This document shows, in pieces, positions 20,762-30,565 of a stretch of 64,000 nucleotides of DNA (position 1 is its first letter; every line of letters starts with the position of its first letter). The DNA lies in contig CP099977.1 of NCBI GenBank assembly GCA_024372495.1, positions 3,410,001 to 3,474,000 of the forward strand, in the 5' to 3' direction. The position numbers and the translations under genes are program-made. The notes under the pieces are model-generated. The model saw only the letters and a list, made by a program, of their open reading frames with translations. It was not told the origin of the DNA and made no database searches. Source of the stretch: Pseudarthrobacter sp. Fe7 (GTDB taxonomy: Bacteria; Actinomycetota; Actinomycetes; Actinomycetales; Micrococcaceae).

Positions 20762-21752
20762 GCAGCTCTCCTGGCTCTGATACGTTCTGCCGCGCGGAGC
20801 CTGGCGGAGGCAGCGCGCGGATTTTCGGCGATTTCGACGGCGGTGGGCACTTCAGTGCCTTTGGTCAGGGTCTTGAGTTCGGGCTTGTGTTCTTCCAGGC
20901 TCCACCGGGAAACCAAGGGGGGCGGAAGACCTGGAACGGGACTGGAAGACGCCTTTGACGATCTTGTCCTCCAGTGAGTGGTAGGACATGACCACAATGC
21001 GGCCGCCGAGGGCCAGGGCATCGACGGCGGCGGGAACGGCACGTTCCAGGACGTCGAGTTCCTCGTTAACCTCGATCCTCAAAGCCTGGAATGTGCGCTT
21101 GGCGGGATGTCCGCCGGACTTCGCAGCGGAGGCAGGAACCACGGAACGGATCTGCTCCACGAGTTCGCCGGTTGTGGTGAATTCCTTGACCGCGCGCGCT
21201 GCGACAATCCTGTTGGCGATCCGTCCGGCGAACTTTTCCTCGCCCCACTTGCGGATGATCCGGACAAGGTCTTCTTCGCTGTAGGTATTGACAACGTCTG
21301 CGGCGGTCTGACCCCGGCTGGTATCCATCCGCATGTCCAGCGGTGCATCGAAAGAGTAGGCAAAGCCGCGCCCGCGCTCGTCGAGCCTGGAGGGAGGAGA
21401 CGCCCAGGTCCATCAGGATTCCGTGGGCTTCGGCCACGCCGAGGTCTGCCAGGACGTCCTGGATCTCGTCGTACACCGCGTGTACCAGGTCGGTCCGGGC
21501 AGCGAACGGCGCAAGCCGTTCACCTGCGAGGGCAAGGGCTTCCTCGTCGCGGTCGATGCCGATGAGGTGAAGGTCGGGAAACCTCTGGAGCATGGCCTCG
21601 GAGTGGCCGCCCATGCCCAGGGTTGTGTCCACGGCAACCGGGGCTTCGCCGCGCAGTCTGGCAGCTTCAAATCCTGGGGCCAACAAATTGATGCACCGGT
21701 CGCGAAGGACCGGTACATGGCGTTCGGACGTGGGCTTGGGTTGATCTGTCAT
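20758..21752 (-). CDS. rsmH: 16S rRNA (cytosine-1402-N4)-methyltransferase
   Basis: Methylates C1402 of 16S rRNA using SAM. It begins [20 protein letters not shown] and carries [15 protein letters not shown] (SAM loop), [11 protein letters not shown] and ILMDLGVSS. The C-terminal part has [14 protein letters not shown] and [13 protein letters not shown]. Restored length is 330 residues. Two AGCT sites have one base too many: 21383-21388 (restores [18 protein letters not shown]) and 20897-20902 (restores [12 protein letters not shown]). ATG at 21752 is preferred over upstream in-frame starts because it matches the family N-terminus. Confidence 0.94.
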
Positions 21753-21919
21753 GCCTGGTCCTTTCGCGCCGTCGTTGTCCCCTGCTGCTTCTGGAACCAG
21801 ATCCCCATCCGCGCCTACCGTTCCGCCCGCCTGGCTCCGGGGAAGGTGAGCCAGGTTGGCAGCCGATTGGCCGGCTGGAGATCTCATCCAAGAAACTCCG
21901 TGCCGCCCCGCCCCGGAAT

Positions 21920-22348
21920 TCAGAGAATGCCGGGAATGGGATCGTCAGTTTCGGAAAAGGCCGTTTCCTTTTCCGCAAGGTATTCGTTCCAAGCCTGGGC
22001 GTCCCAAATCTCGGCGCGGGTACCGGCGCCGATGACGGCCAGTTCCCTTCCGAGTCCTGCATACTCCCGGAGCGCTGGTGGAATGGTCACGCGCCCCTGC
22101 TTGTCAGGTACCTCATCCGAGGCTCCAGAGAGAAAAACGCGGATATAGTCACGTGCCTGCTTGGAGGAGATTGGAGCCTCCCGCATTTGCTCGTGGACCC
22201 GCGCAAATTCCTTCTCGCTGAAGACGTAGATGCAACGCTCCTGGCCCCTCGTGAGCACCAGGCCGCTGGCAAGCTCCTCTCGGAACTTAGCGGGAAGAAT
22301 GATCCGCCCCTTTTCATCCAGACGCGGCGAGTGAGTGCCCAGAAACAC
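21920..22348 (-). CDS. mraZ: Transcriptional regulator MraZ
   Basis: First gene of the dcw operon; a DNA-binding protein with two AbrB/SpoVT-type domains that represses its own promoter in E. coli and other bacteria. The 142-residue protein begins [22 protein letters not shown] (first domain to about residue 60). The second domain carries [20 protein letters not shown]. Three MraZ-like boxes lie upstream at 22410-22439. A 167-bp gap without a convincing gene separates it from rsmH. Confidence 0.94.
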   Translation of the reverse strand: MFLGTHSPRLDEKGRIILPAKFREELASGLVLTRGQERCIYVFSEKEFARVHEQMREAPISSKQARDYIRVFLSGASDEVPDKQGRVTIPPALREYAGLGRELAVIGAGTRAEIWDAQAWNEYLAEKETAFSETDDPIPGIL

Positions 22349-22409
22349 TGGCCCACCGCCTGTCCGCTGTCAGGAACTGCACATCCCCTATGTTGCAACC
22401 ACCCTCTTA

Positions 22410-22445
22410 TGTCCTCCACATTACTCCACTTTCCACCACAGTCAA
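22410..22445 (-). promoter_or_regulatory. mraZ/dcw promoter with three overlapping MraZ boxes
   Basis: On the minus strand TTGACT (22440-22445), a 16-bp spacer and TAATGT (22418-22423) make a sigma-70-like promoter 70 bp upstream of mraZ. Three GTGG boxes at an exact 10-bp period cover it: GTGGTGGAAA (22430-22439), GTGGAGTAAT (22420-22429) and GTGGAGGACA (22410-22419). Tandem GTGG-type boxes spaced 10 bp are the known MraZ operator form, so autoregulation is likely. Confidence 0.72.
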
Positions 22446-22512
22446 CGCAAAACGTGTCGTGCCGGGGCGCGATTATGGGAAAAGTCCCTTGAAATACCGC
22501 GGATTGGCAGCG

Positions 22513-22528
22513 GTGGTGGAAAGTGGAG
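22513..22528 (+). promoter_or_regulatory. Inverted copy of two MraZ boxes
   Basis: GTGGTGGAAAGTGGAG on the plus strand repeats exactly, in inverted orientation, the two boxes nearest the -35 element of the mraZ promoter (22424-22439). It lies 73 bp away in the non-coding gap 22349-22711. No plus-strand gene follows, so a looping or auxiliary operator role is possible. Confidence 0.5.
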
Positions 22529-22611
22529 CAATTTTCCCCTTCGAGGGTGCTACGGGAATTCGGTCAGCCGTGGAAAGGCAGCGTTCGCGGGGGAATTGCC
22601 CTTTAAACACG

Positions 22612-22634
22612 AAAAAACCCGCCGGAGCGGGTCT
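22612..22634 (-). terminator. Terminator after the DUF3040 gene
   Basis: On the minus strand CCCGC-TCCG-GCGGG is followed by six T residues. It stands about 80 bp past the DUF3040 stop and upstream of the mraZ promoter, insulating the dcw operon. Confidence 0.8.
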
Positions 22635-22711
22635 TGTCGTGTGGTCTCCGGCCTTCGGGGAGTGGAGTGGAGGAGCCTGGAGTTGGCGGGCGGCCAGCCC
22701 GGATGGGATGT

Positions 22712-23081
22712 TTAGGGCTCACCCCTGCGGCGCTCGTCCCAGCGCTCTTCCAGGCTGCTCATGAACGAACTCCGTTGCTTGCCGGGCTTCCCTCCGGCCT
22801 TGGATCCGGCCTTGCCGCGCGAGCCTGCGCATCGTGGCAAAGTAGACTCCCCCGCCCATGACCACAAAGCCGAGCACGCCAACAAAGATGTTCTGGAGCG
22901 TGACCCCGACCAGCAGCAGGAAGACACCGGCCAACGCGCAGAGGACCCCAATAACCACATGCCTGGTGGACCATGAACGTCCCGGGTCCGAACCCATCGA
23001 GTTCGCGAATTTCGGGTCGTCCTCGTGAAGCTGCTTCTCAAGCTGCTCAAGCAGCTTCTGTTCGTGCTCCGACAGCGGCAT
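22712..23081 (-). CDS. DUF3040 membrane protein
   Basis: Small actinobacterial membrane protein of unknown function, 122 residues restored. It starts MPLSEHEQKLLEQLEKQLHE, the conserved DUF3040 N-terminus, and has two hydrophobic segments (about residues 41-62 and 64-82) and a basic C-terminus ending ERWDERRRGEP. AGGAGG stands 6 bp before the ATG. AGGCTCG at 22821-22826 carries one extra base; removing it gives TMRSSRGKAGSKAGGK. In M. tuberculosis the same family (Rv2169c) also lies next to the dcw cluster. No function can be inferred beyond a possible envelope role. Confidence 0.85.
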
Positions 23082-23333
23082 CACGACCTCCTTTTGTAGG
23101 CCAACGTCCGGGCTGATCCCAGCCACTATTCCTACTCCGTAGAACGCCTGCTGTTGCTGGAAAGTTCCCCCTTGGCCGGCCTCGGCCAAAACGGGAACCC
23201 AGCATGCGGTCGCGGAAGCGGGAGCATGTCCAAGAGGGTCCGGCAGTAAGTCCATTCACTCGAAACTATGTATCTCTAAGGATAGATTGTTGAAGGCCGA
23301 TCTGAAAGACGGCAATGACTTTCCCGGGCCCCG

Positions 23334-24581
23334 TCAGGCGGGCCGTTGCGTGCTGTCCCCGGACCGGTTTTCCGGCTCCATCAGGCGGGCAGGCAGGACC
23401 GTCTTATTGCCGAATTTGCGGGCCACCTCGTCCAGTGCCTGCTCGGCAGCGCGCCAGTTATCGTCGCGGCGGTCAATGCTCAGCTGGAGCGAGGTGCGGG
23501 CTGTTTCCTCGAGCTGCTCGGCCCTGACGCCTACCAGCCGGACGGCCATGGCCCGGGTTCCAAGCGACTCCAGGAGCTGGAGGGCCACCGCATAAATCAG
23601 CTGCGCGCTGTCCACCGGGGTCTGGACGGTCCTGCTGCGGGTGATGGTGGAAAAATCGGCGAAACGCAGCTTAAGCGCCACCGTCCGGGCCACCATTCCG
23701 GAGCTCCGCAGGCGGCCGGCGGTGCGGTGGGAAAGCCGCAGCAGTTCCCGGCGGAGGAGCGCGTCATCATGGGTGTCCGTGGCAAAGGTTTCCTCTGCTC
23801 CGATGCTCTTCTCCAGCCTCACCGGTGTAACGGGACGGGGATCAATACCCCATGCAAGCTGGTGGACGTGCTCCCCCGTTGCGCCCAGGACCTTCTTCAG
23901 CGACGACACGGGGGTCGCCGCCACATCCGCCACGGTGTTGATTCCCATTTTTGCCAGGACCTCCTTGGTCTTGGCGCCCACACCCCACAGGGCGCCCACA
24001 GGCAGGCTGTGGAGATAAGGCACGGTCTGGTCCGGCCCGATCAGAAGCAGCCCGTCCGGCTTGCACCGGGTTGACGCGATCTTGGCCACGAACTTGGTTT
24101 CCGCAATACCCACGGAAGCGGTGATGCCAAGTTCGGCCGCGACCCGGCGCCTGATGAGCTCACCGATTCCCCTGGGCGGCCCGAGCCGGCGGAGAGCTCC
24201 CGTGACGTCCAGGAAGGCTTCGTCGACGCTGAGCGGCTCAACAAGTCCCGTGATGGATTCGAAGATGGCCATGAGCTGCCCGGACACTTCGTAGTAGAGC
24301 TTATGCCGCGGTTCTATCACCACCGCCTGCGGGCACATCCGCATTGCGACGGCCATGGGCATCGCAGATTTGACGCCGAAGGCACGTGCCTCGTAGGACC
24401 CGGAGAGGACTACCGAACGCTCCCCCGGGAAACCGACAATCACGGGCTTGCCGCGAAGTTCGGGGCGCGTCCGAAGCTCCACCGAGACAAAGAAGGCGTC
24501 CATGTCCACGTGCATGATGCACGTGCGCCGCTGGCCCTGAAGGCGCACGGCGGATGGCTGGTTCATACCTGCGGGCCCCAC
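23334..24581 (-). CDS. dinB: DNA polymerase IV (Y-family)
   Basis: Translesion polymerase of 415 residues. The catalytic carboxylates are in IMHVDMDAFFVSVELR (palm, near residue 25) and PLSVDEAFLDVTGALR. A helix-hairpin-helix region includes ALWGVGAKTKEVLAKMGI, and the little-finger domain follows. An ATG at 24566 (MNQPSAV) could be the true start instead of the GTG at 24581. The 252-bp gap upstream of it on the left (23082-23333) contains no gene I can support. Confidence 0.91.
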   Translation of the reverse strand: MGPAGMNQPSAVRLQGQRRTCIMHVDMDAFFVSVELRTRPELRGKPVIVGFPGERSVVLSGSYEARAFGVKSAMPMAVAMRMCPQAVVIEPRHKLYYEVSGQLMAIFESITGLVEPLSVDEAFLDVTGALRRLGPPRGIGELIRRRVAAELGITASVGIAETKFVAKIASTRCKPDGLLLIGPDQTVPYLHSLPVGALWGVGAKTKEVLAKMGINTVADVAATPVSSLKKVLGATGEHVHQLAWGIDPRPVTPVRLEKSIGAEETFATDTHDDALLRRELLRLSHRTAGRLRSSGMVARTVALKLRFADFSTITRSRTVQTPVDSAQLIYAVALQLLESLGTRAMAVRLVGVRAEQLEETARTSLQLSIDRRDDNWRAAEQALDEVARKFGNKTVLPARLMEPENRSGDSTQRPA

Positions 24582-24689
24582 GGCTGCAATCCTATCGGTT
24601 TATGGGGAACGCACCGTTTGTCGGGAGAGCATTGCGGGCTGGCTAAACTGGAGGCTGGTTTCGCCAACAACACCAGGAGGAAAGTCTTC

Positions 24690-25215
24690 GTGACGGCTAT
24701 TGGATACTTCAAGCCAGCCTGGCCTGGCCGCCCTGGCCGCCGTCGGGGCGCTGGTCCTGGCTGCTTGCAGCCAGACCCCGTCAGGACAGGCCGAGCCGTC
24801 CCAACCCACTTCCATTGCCGCCACCCAGTCCACCCTGACAGCTTCACCCAGCCCCTCGGCGTCGCCCAATACCTCCGCAACGGTGGGCGCCGTCGTGGCG
24901 GGGTTCCCGCAGCAGCTCCTCCCGCTGATGACGGGGGCAACGGTGGTGTCCAGCAGCTTTGACAAGGCCTCCACCCTTGCCACGGCAGCACTGGTGGGGA
25001 CGGTTTCGGCTCCCACCGCCTCCGTCGTCGACTTCTACACCAAGGCGCTGGAAGGGCAGGGCTTCAAGGCCGTACCCGGAGACAAAGTTGGCGGCGTCGC
25101 CTCCAAGGACTTCGTCCGCGGTGACAACGAGACCGTCAACCTCTCCGTGGTTGAAGCTGCCGGCGTTTCAACCTTCACCATCGGTGCCAACGTGGCAGTC
25201 GAGTCAGCAAAGTGA
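24690..25215 (+). CDS. Putative secreted lipoprotein
   Basis: Restored protein of 174 residues with a lipoprotein signal peptide: hydrophobic LAALAAVGALVLAAC with lipobox LAAC, then a Ser/Thr/Pro-rich linker and a C-terminal domain of about 110 residues. I do not recognise the domain. Start is GTG at 24690 behind AGGAGG. AGCCT at 24716-24720 has one extra base; as AGCT the reading is YFKPAGLAALAAVG. The stop overlaps the GTG of the next gene, so it is probably co-transcribed with the polyprenyl diphosphate synthase. Confidence 0.78.
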
Positions 25216-26306
25216 CGGCCGCCGAGCAGCTGAGGAATGAACAGGCCGACTTTGTGGCAGGCGTTGCCGGCGAGCTCACTGGGTTCCTGACCGCACGCCA
25301 GTCCGTAATGTCCGGCATCTCCCCGGACATCGAGCCCATCATGGGTTCGATATCCAACCTGGTCACCGGCGGAAAGCGCCTCCGCGCCCTGATGTGCTAC
25401 TGGGGCTGGCGGGGGGCAGGCGGCGCGGCCGGGGCCAGCCAGGTGGTGACCGCCGGTGCTGCCCTTGAGCTGTTCCAGGCAGCCGCCCTTATCCACGATG
25501 ACATCATTGACCGTTCCGATACCCGGCGTGGCGGCCCCAGCGTGCACCGCCGCTTCAGCCAGCTGCACACCTCCCAGGGCTGGGCGCTGGACAGCGAACG
25601 GTTCGGTCAGGCCGCCGCCATCCTCGCAGGCGACCTTTGCCTGTCCTTCAGTGAGGAAGCGTTCACAGACATCGGCGAACGGGCGGCATCCGGAAGCAGG
25701 GCAAGGCTGATCTTCAACCTCATGCGGGCAGAGGTCATGGCCGGCCAGTACCTGGACATCCTGGAAGAAGTGGCAGGTCCGGTCCGGGACCGGGCCGGGG
25801 CGGTCGGCAGGGCCCAATCCATCATCCGTTTCAAGAGCGCCAAGTATTCCACGGAACACCCGTTGGCCCTGGGCGGAGCCCTGGCCGGAGCTTCCAATGA
25901 TTTGCTGAGGGGATATTCAGCATTCGCCCTTCCGCTCGGCGAAGCCTTCCAGCTCCGGGACGACGTCCTGGGAGTATTCGGCGATCCGCTAACTACCGGC
26001 AAACCCGCAGGCGATGATTTGCGGGAAGGAAAGCGCACGGTTTTGGTGGCCCTCGCCCTGGACCAGGCTTCGCCCGAAGAATCGGCGTTCATCGATGCCA
26101 GCCTTGGCAGCCCGGATCTTTCAGACGCTGACATCCTGGAGATCCGGCGGATTATCGAGGACTCGGGAGCGCTGCAGGCAACGGAAGTCCTTATTGGCGA
26201 ATTCGGCTCAGCCGCATTCGATGCACTTGACGGGCTTGAATTGGAGGAACTGCCCAAGACCGCCCTGCGGAGGCTGGCCGAGGCTACTGTCAGCCGAGCC
26301 TCCTGA
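25212..26306 (+). CDS. idsA: Polyprenyl diphosphate synthase
   Basis: Condenses isopentenyl diphosphate onto allylic diphosphates, probably to a C20-type or longer prenyl chain. The 364-residue protein has the first aspartate-rich motif in IHDDIIDRSDTRRGG and the second in QLRDDVLGVFGD, with GGKRLRALMCY binding IPP. The gene occupies the place of Rv2173 (idsA2) upstream of the Rv2175c/pknL block. The residues before the first DDxxD are bulky enough that product length cannot be stated. Confidence 0.88.
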   Translation: MTAAEQLRNEQADFVAGVAGELTGFLTARQSVMSGISPDIEPIMGSISNLVTGGKRLRALMCYWGWRGAGGAAGASQVVTAGAALELFQAAALIHDDIIDRSDTRRGGPSVHRRFSQLHTSQGWALDSERFGQAAAILAGDLCLSFSEEAFTDIGERAASGSRARLIFNLMRAEVMAGQYLDILEEVAGPVRDRAGAVGRAQSIIRFKSAKYSTEHPLALGGALAGASNDLLRGYSAFALPLGEAFQLRDDVLGVFGDPLTTGKPAGDDLREGKRTVLVALALDQASPEESAFIDASLGSPDLSDADILEIRRIIEDSGALQATEVLIGEFGSAAFDALDGLELEELPKTALRRLAEATVSRAS

Positions 26307-26315
26307 AACGGGCTG

Positions 26316-26669
26316 TTACCAGGCCAGGGTCTGGGCCCTGCGCCTGATTTCGGTCTTGCGGCCTTCCCGCAAGGCATCAATGGGGCGGCCGCGCAAAGAG
26401 TCGTCTTCGGTAAACAGCCACACAATAAGGTCTTCATCTGAGTAGCCGGCATCCGCCAGCACCACAATGGTCCCCTTGAGGCTGTCCACTACCTGGCCGT
26501 CCTGGATGAATTCCGCGGGAATTGAGCGGATTTTACGGTCCCCGATGCGCAGGGCCGCCAGGGAACGCTCGTCAATCAGGCTATGCACCTTGGTGATTGA
26601 AACATTCAATAAACGGGCGACGTCGGGCAGGGGCAACCACTCGCCCACGAGGTTTTCTACATTACTCAC
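26316..26669 (-). CDS. Rv2175c-family DNA-binding protein
   Basis: Protein of 117 residues with an N-terminal winged-helix/excisionase-like fold (WLPLPDVARLLNVSITKVHSLIDE). A C-terminal domain follows with LADAGYSDEDLIVWLFTEDDSL. It matches the Rv2175c family; in M. tuberculosis Rv2175c is phosphorylated by PknL, and a PknL-like kinase is encoded 1.7 kb away here. The gene is divergent from the LysM/transglycosylase gene, so it could control that promoter, but this is inference. Confidence 0.85.
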   Translation of the reverse strand: MSNVENLVGEWLPLPDVARLLNVSITKVHSLIDERSLAALRIGDRKIRSIPAEFIQDGQVVDSLKGTIVVLADAGYSDEDLIVWLFTEDDSLRGRPIDALREGRKTEIRRRAQTLAW

Positions 26670-26918
26670 GGATCAAGGTTGCCACGCGGTCCGCCCCGGC
26701 GCCTAGTCGAATCAGCCGATACCGCCCCCGGCCTGCGGACACTCCCGAAAAGATGCCATTGCCGGGAATCCCAAATTTCTTGTGCTAATCGCAAATTCAT
26801 GAGAGATTCACATTTATCACAGTTGTAACACGAATAACTTGAGTCACAGTAGTATCAAGATTGACAGCGGCATCCCCGTCCGCGTCCGCACCCGCAGTTG
26901 AGAAGAGGATTCTTTCCG

Positions 26919-28303
26919 ATGACGATGTCCCGCTCGCCCAAGCAGCCCCCAAGCCGAGTCTGCCGATGATTGCCGCCACCACTGCGGCGCTGCCAGCGGT
27001 CGTATTGTCATCCCTGGCCCTCGCGCAGCCCGCCACCGCCCAGCAGCCCGTTCGGAGCATCCCCAGCAGCCTGGCAGCAGCCATGAAGGCCCAGGCCGAT
27101 GCGAAGGCGGCCGGCACGGTTATCCCAGCTGCTGTTGTTTCCACCACCATCCCCGCAGCTTTCCAGCCCGCGCAGCCGGCGGCACCCGCGGAATACACAA
27201 TTGTCCGCGGAGATACCGTCAGCGCGATCGCCGGCCGCTTCGGCCTGGACACCGGAGACATCCTGAAGCTGAACAACCTGCAGGCCAACACCATCATTTA
27301 CCCCGGCCAGAAGATCAAGCTCTCCGGTCCGGCGGCTCCCGCGGCGGCCGCCCCCGCGGCGCCGGCCGCCCCGGCCCCCGCAGGCGGGGCAACCTACACC
27401 GTGAAGCCCGGGGACACCCTTGGTGGCATCGCAGCCAAGCACAACGTTTCCCTTTCGGACGTCTTCGCCTGGAACAACCTCTCCATGCGCTCCATCATCT
27501 ATCCGGGACAGAAGGTCAAGGTGGGCGGCGGCGAGCCCGCACCCGCACCCGCCCCCGCAGCCCCGGCCGCCCCAGCACCGGCACCGGCACTGGCAAACAC
27601 GTCGGCGCCGGCAACAGGCTCCTACACCATCAAGGCCGGCGATACGTTGTCGGCCATCGCGTCCCGCCACGGAGTCAAGCTGTCGGACCTGCTGGCCGCG
27701 AACAAGCTAGGCATGACCACCGTCATCTACCCGGGCAGCAAACTGGTCATTCCCGGCGGCTCCGGCCAGGCGGGCGCGCAGCCCGCGGCTACAGCACCCC
27801 AGCCGGCTGCCGCTCCGCTGGTGCCCAGTTCCTTCCTGGGGTTCAGCTACCCCGCCGCCGTTGTCAGCTCCGCCAATGAGAACAAGGCCCTGCTGAACGC
27901 TTCGCCCGTTCCCTCACGGGACGAAATGAAGAGCATTGTTGCCGACACTGCACGCCGCATGGGAGTGGATCCCTCCCTGGCCATGGCTTTCGCCTTCCAG
28001 GAATCCGGATTCAACCAGCGGTCCGTGTCCCCGGCCAACGCAATCGGCACCATGCAGGTCATTCCCAGCTCGGGCCAATGGGCGTCGGACCTCGTCGGCC
28101 GTAAGCTGAACCTGCTGGACCCGTACGACAATGCCACGGCCGGGGTGGCCATCATCCGGCAGCTGCTGGCCACCAGCAAGGACCAGGACACCGCTATTGC
28201 CGGTTACTACCAGGGTCAGTACTCGGTCAGCAAGCATGGAATGTACGACGACACCAAGGCGTACCTGGCGGCCATCAAGGCACACCAGAAGAACTTCAGG
28301 TGA
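26919..28303 (+). CDS. Secreted LysM (x3) / lytic transglycosylase protein
   Basis: Cell-wall hydrolase of 461 residues restored. A signal peptide (hydrophobic MIAATTAALPAVVLSSLALA) precedes three LysM domains, each starting with a YTI/YTV...GDT motif and ending IYPG. Ala/Pro linkers join them to a C-terminal SLT domain with the catalytic Glu in FAFQESGFNQRS and NAIGTMQVIPSSG. The ATG at 26919 has AGAGGA 9 bp upstream and gives MTMSRSPKQPPKPSLPMI if the C-run 26946-26950 is one base short. Without that repair the open frame starts at a TTG at 26861 with a poorer N-terminus. It lies directly before the PASTA kinase. Confidence 0.88.
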
Positions 28304-28332
28304 GCCCCGGCCACTGACCAATACATGTTTGC

Positions 28333-28360
28333 GGGTCCGAACCGTTACCGGTTCGGACCC
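28333..28360 (+). terminator. Hairpin between the LysM protein and PASTA kinase genes
   Basis: GGGTCCGAACCG and CGGTTCGGACCC form a near-perfect 12-bp stem, 30 bp past the transglycosylase stop and 45 bp before the kinase start. The following T-run is short (GTTTCC). Confidence 0.65.
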
Positions 28361-28404
28361 GTTTCCATGTCGGCCGCGTTTTGCTGCGGGACTAGGATCG
28401 TAAG

Positions 28405-30490
28405 GTGCAGGAACACGTGTCAGACCCAGTTGCAGGGACGCTGGTGGACAACCGCTATGCAGTCATCTCCAGGCTTGCCCGTGGCGGGATGTCCACCGTC
28501 TACCTGGCCGTGGACCAAAGGCTGGACCGAGAAGTGGCGCTGAAGGTGCTGCACCCCCACCTCGCAGCCGACGAAAACTTCCTGGGGCGGCTGGGCCGCG
28601 AGGCCAAAGCCGCAGCCCGTCTGTCACATCCGCACGTGGTGGGTGTCCTGGACCAGGGCAACGACGGCAACACCGCTTACCTCGTCATGGAATACATCAA
28701 GGGCCACACCCTCAGGGACGTCCTCAGGGACAGGGGCGCCCTGCCGCCCCGGTTGGCGCTGGCACTGATCGATCCCGTGGTGGAGGGGCTGGGCGCGGCC
28801 CATGCGGCCGGTTTCATCCACCGGGACGTGAAGCCCGAAAACGTCCTGATCGCCGACGACGGGCGGATCAAGATCGGCGACTTTGGGCTGGCCCGCGCCG
28901 TCACCAGCTCAACCAGCACGGGGGCGCTGATTGGAACGGTGGCCTACATTTCGCCGGAACTGGTTCTGGGCAAACCCGCAGACGCGCGCAGCGATGTCTA
29001 TTCCGTGGGCATCATGCTGTACGAACTGTTGACGGGCCGGCAGCCGTTTGAGGGTGAAGTGCCCATCCAGGTGGCCTACCAACATGTCAACGGCACAGTG
29101 GGTCCACCGTCGGAGCTGGTCCCCCGGCTGGCCGGAGAAGTGGATGAACTGGTGCAGTGGTGCACGGCCAACGATCCCGAGAACAGGCCAGTGGACGGCA
29201 ACGCACTGCTCCAGGAATTGCGCCACATCCGGACCAACCTCACAGACGCGGAGCCTGGACCTGCAGCCGCCGGCAGCAGCGGCGGCCGCGTCCCAGCACC
29301 AGACCGAAGTCCTGGGCCGCGCCAGCAATCCAACGACGCTGATGCCACCCTCCAGGCCGGCCTACCCGCCCGGGGAGTACCCGGGAGCGCAGGACCGCGG
29401 TGCACAGGGGGAACCAACTGCGTACGTGGACCACCACCAGGGGCCAGGACTTTCAGTGCCCGACGACGACGATGCCGGCACCGGCTGGTCTCCCCGCCGC
29501 CGCGGCTGGGCAAGCGGGCCCAACGGAAGGCGGACAGGGAAAGCGAAAGGCAGCGTGCTGTGGCAGCTGCCACCCCGGTGCGTACGCTCCGGGGCGGCAA
29601 TCCGCGCCGCCGCGGCTTGGTGTGGGTCCTGATCCTCATCCTTGCGGCCCTGCTGGCCACGGGTGCGGGCTGGTTTTTCGGCATGGGACCCGGTGCCGCC
29701 GCTGCGGTCCCTGCAGTGGCCAACAAGACAGTGGCCCAGGCCCAGCAGCCTGCTTGACCGGGTGGGCTTCCGCTCCACCACCAGCGACGTGTTCGACGAC
29801 GATGTGCCCACCGGACTCGTGGTGGGCAGCGAGCCGGCCGCAGGGGCGGAAATACGGAAGTTCCAGCCCGTCTCGCTCCTGGTGTCGAAGGGCCCCCAGC
29901 TCTTCCCCCTGCCGAAACTTACCGGTGGGAGCCTCGATGCGGCCAAGACTGCCCTCAACGCAGCAGAGATGGCGCTGGGCACGGTGACTGAAAAGTTCGA
30001 CGACCAAGCCGCAGCAGGATCCGTCCTGTCACAGGACCCCGCTGCCGGAACCCCCGCCCGGCACGGAACTCCCGTGGGAATCGTCGTGTCCAAGGGGCCG
30101 CAGCCCCTTCCCGTTCCGTCTGTCGTGGGAAAGGCCAAGGACGACGCCCTGGCAGCGGTTGAGGCAGCAGGCCTCACTGCCGAAGTAGCCCCGGAGCGGG
30201 TGTTCGACCGGAACGTTCCGGAGGGCGCCGTCGCCAGCCAGTCCCCTGCCAACGGGACGCTCACCAGGGGCGGCACGGTCACCCTGACCATTTCCAAGGG
30301 CCCCAGGATGGTGGCTGTCCCCAGCTACATCGGCAAGCAGGCCACCGAAGCCGAACAGGCCCTGAAGAAGCTGGGATTCGAGGTCCGCCGCAACAACATC
30401 CTGGGCGGCTTCTTCGGCACGGTGCGGGACCAGTCGCCGGTGAACCGGGACGTCCCGGAGGGCTCCGTCATCACCATCACCGTGGTGTAA
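28405..30490 (+). CDS. PASTA-domain Ser/Thr protein kinase (PknL-like)
   Basis: Membrane receptor kinase of 694 residues restored. The kinase domain has GGMSTVYLAVD, Lys about 47, HRDVKPENVL (Asp about 141), DFG (about 159-161) and an activation loop rich in Ser/Thr. A Pro/Gln/Asp-rich juxtamembrane linker, one helix (VWVLILILAALLATGAGWFF) and four PASTA domains follow. Three indels: extra base at GAGCCT 29251-29256, one C missing at 29492-29495, extra base at AGCCT 29747-29751 (restores AQAQQLLDRVGFRSTTS). Context (Rv2175c-like gene, aroG) supports PknL rather than PknB, although mycobacterial PknL lacks PASTA domains. Confidence 0.9.
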
Positions 30491-30502
30491 ACAGACAATG
30501 AA

Positions 30503-30544
30503 CGGGAAAGGGTGGGGCCGGCGCTGCCGGCCCCACCCTTCCCG
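30503..30544. terminator. Bidirectional terminator between kinase and aroG
   Basis: A long GC hairpin (GGGTGGGGCCGGC paired with GCCGGCCCCACCC, flanked by CGGGAAA/TTCCCG) lies between two convergent genes. Confidence 0.8.
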
Positions 30545-30565
30545 TGGTGCAGTAGTGCTTCGGTC

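Noticed and set aside
23082..23333. Small gene between DUF3040 and dinB
   Set aside because: Short frames in both strands lack ribosome binding sites and recognisable motifs; the AT-rich part near 23255-23285 looks like a promoter region.
26670..26918. ydaO/c-di-AMP riboswitch before the LysM transglycosylase
   Set aside because: These genes often carry that riboswitch in actinobacteria, but the conserved aptamer segments are not visible in this 249-bp gap.
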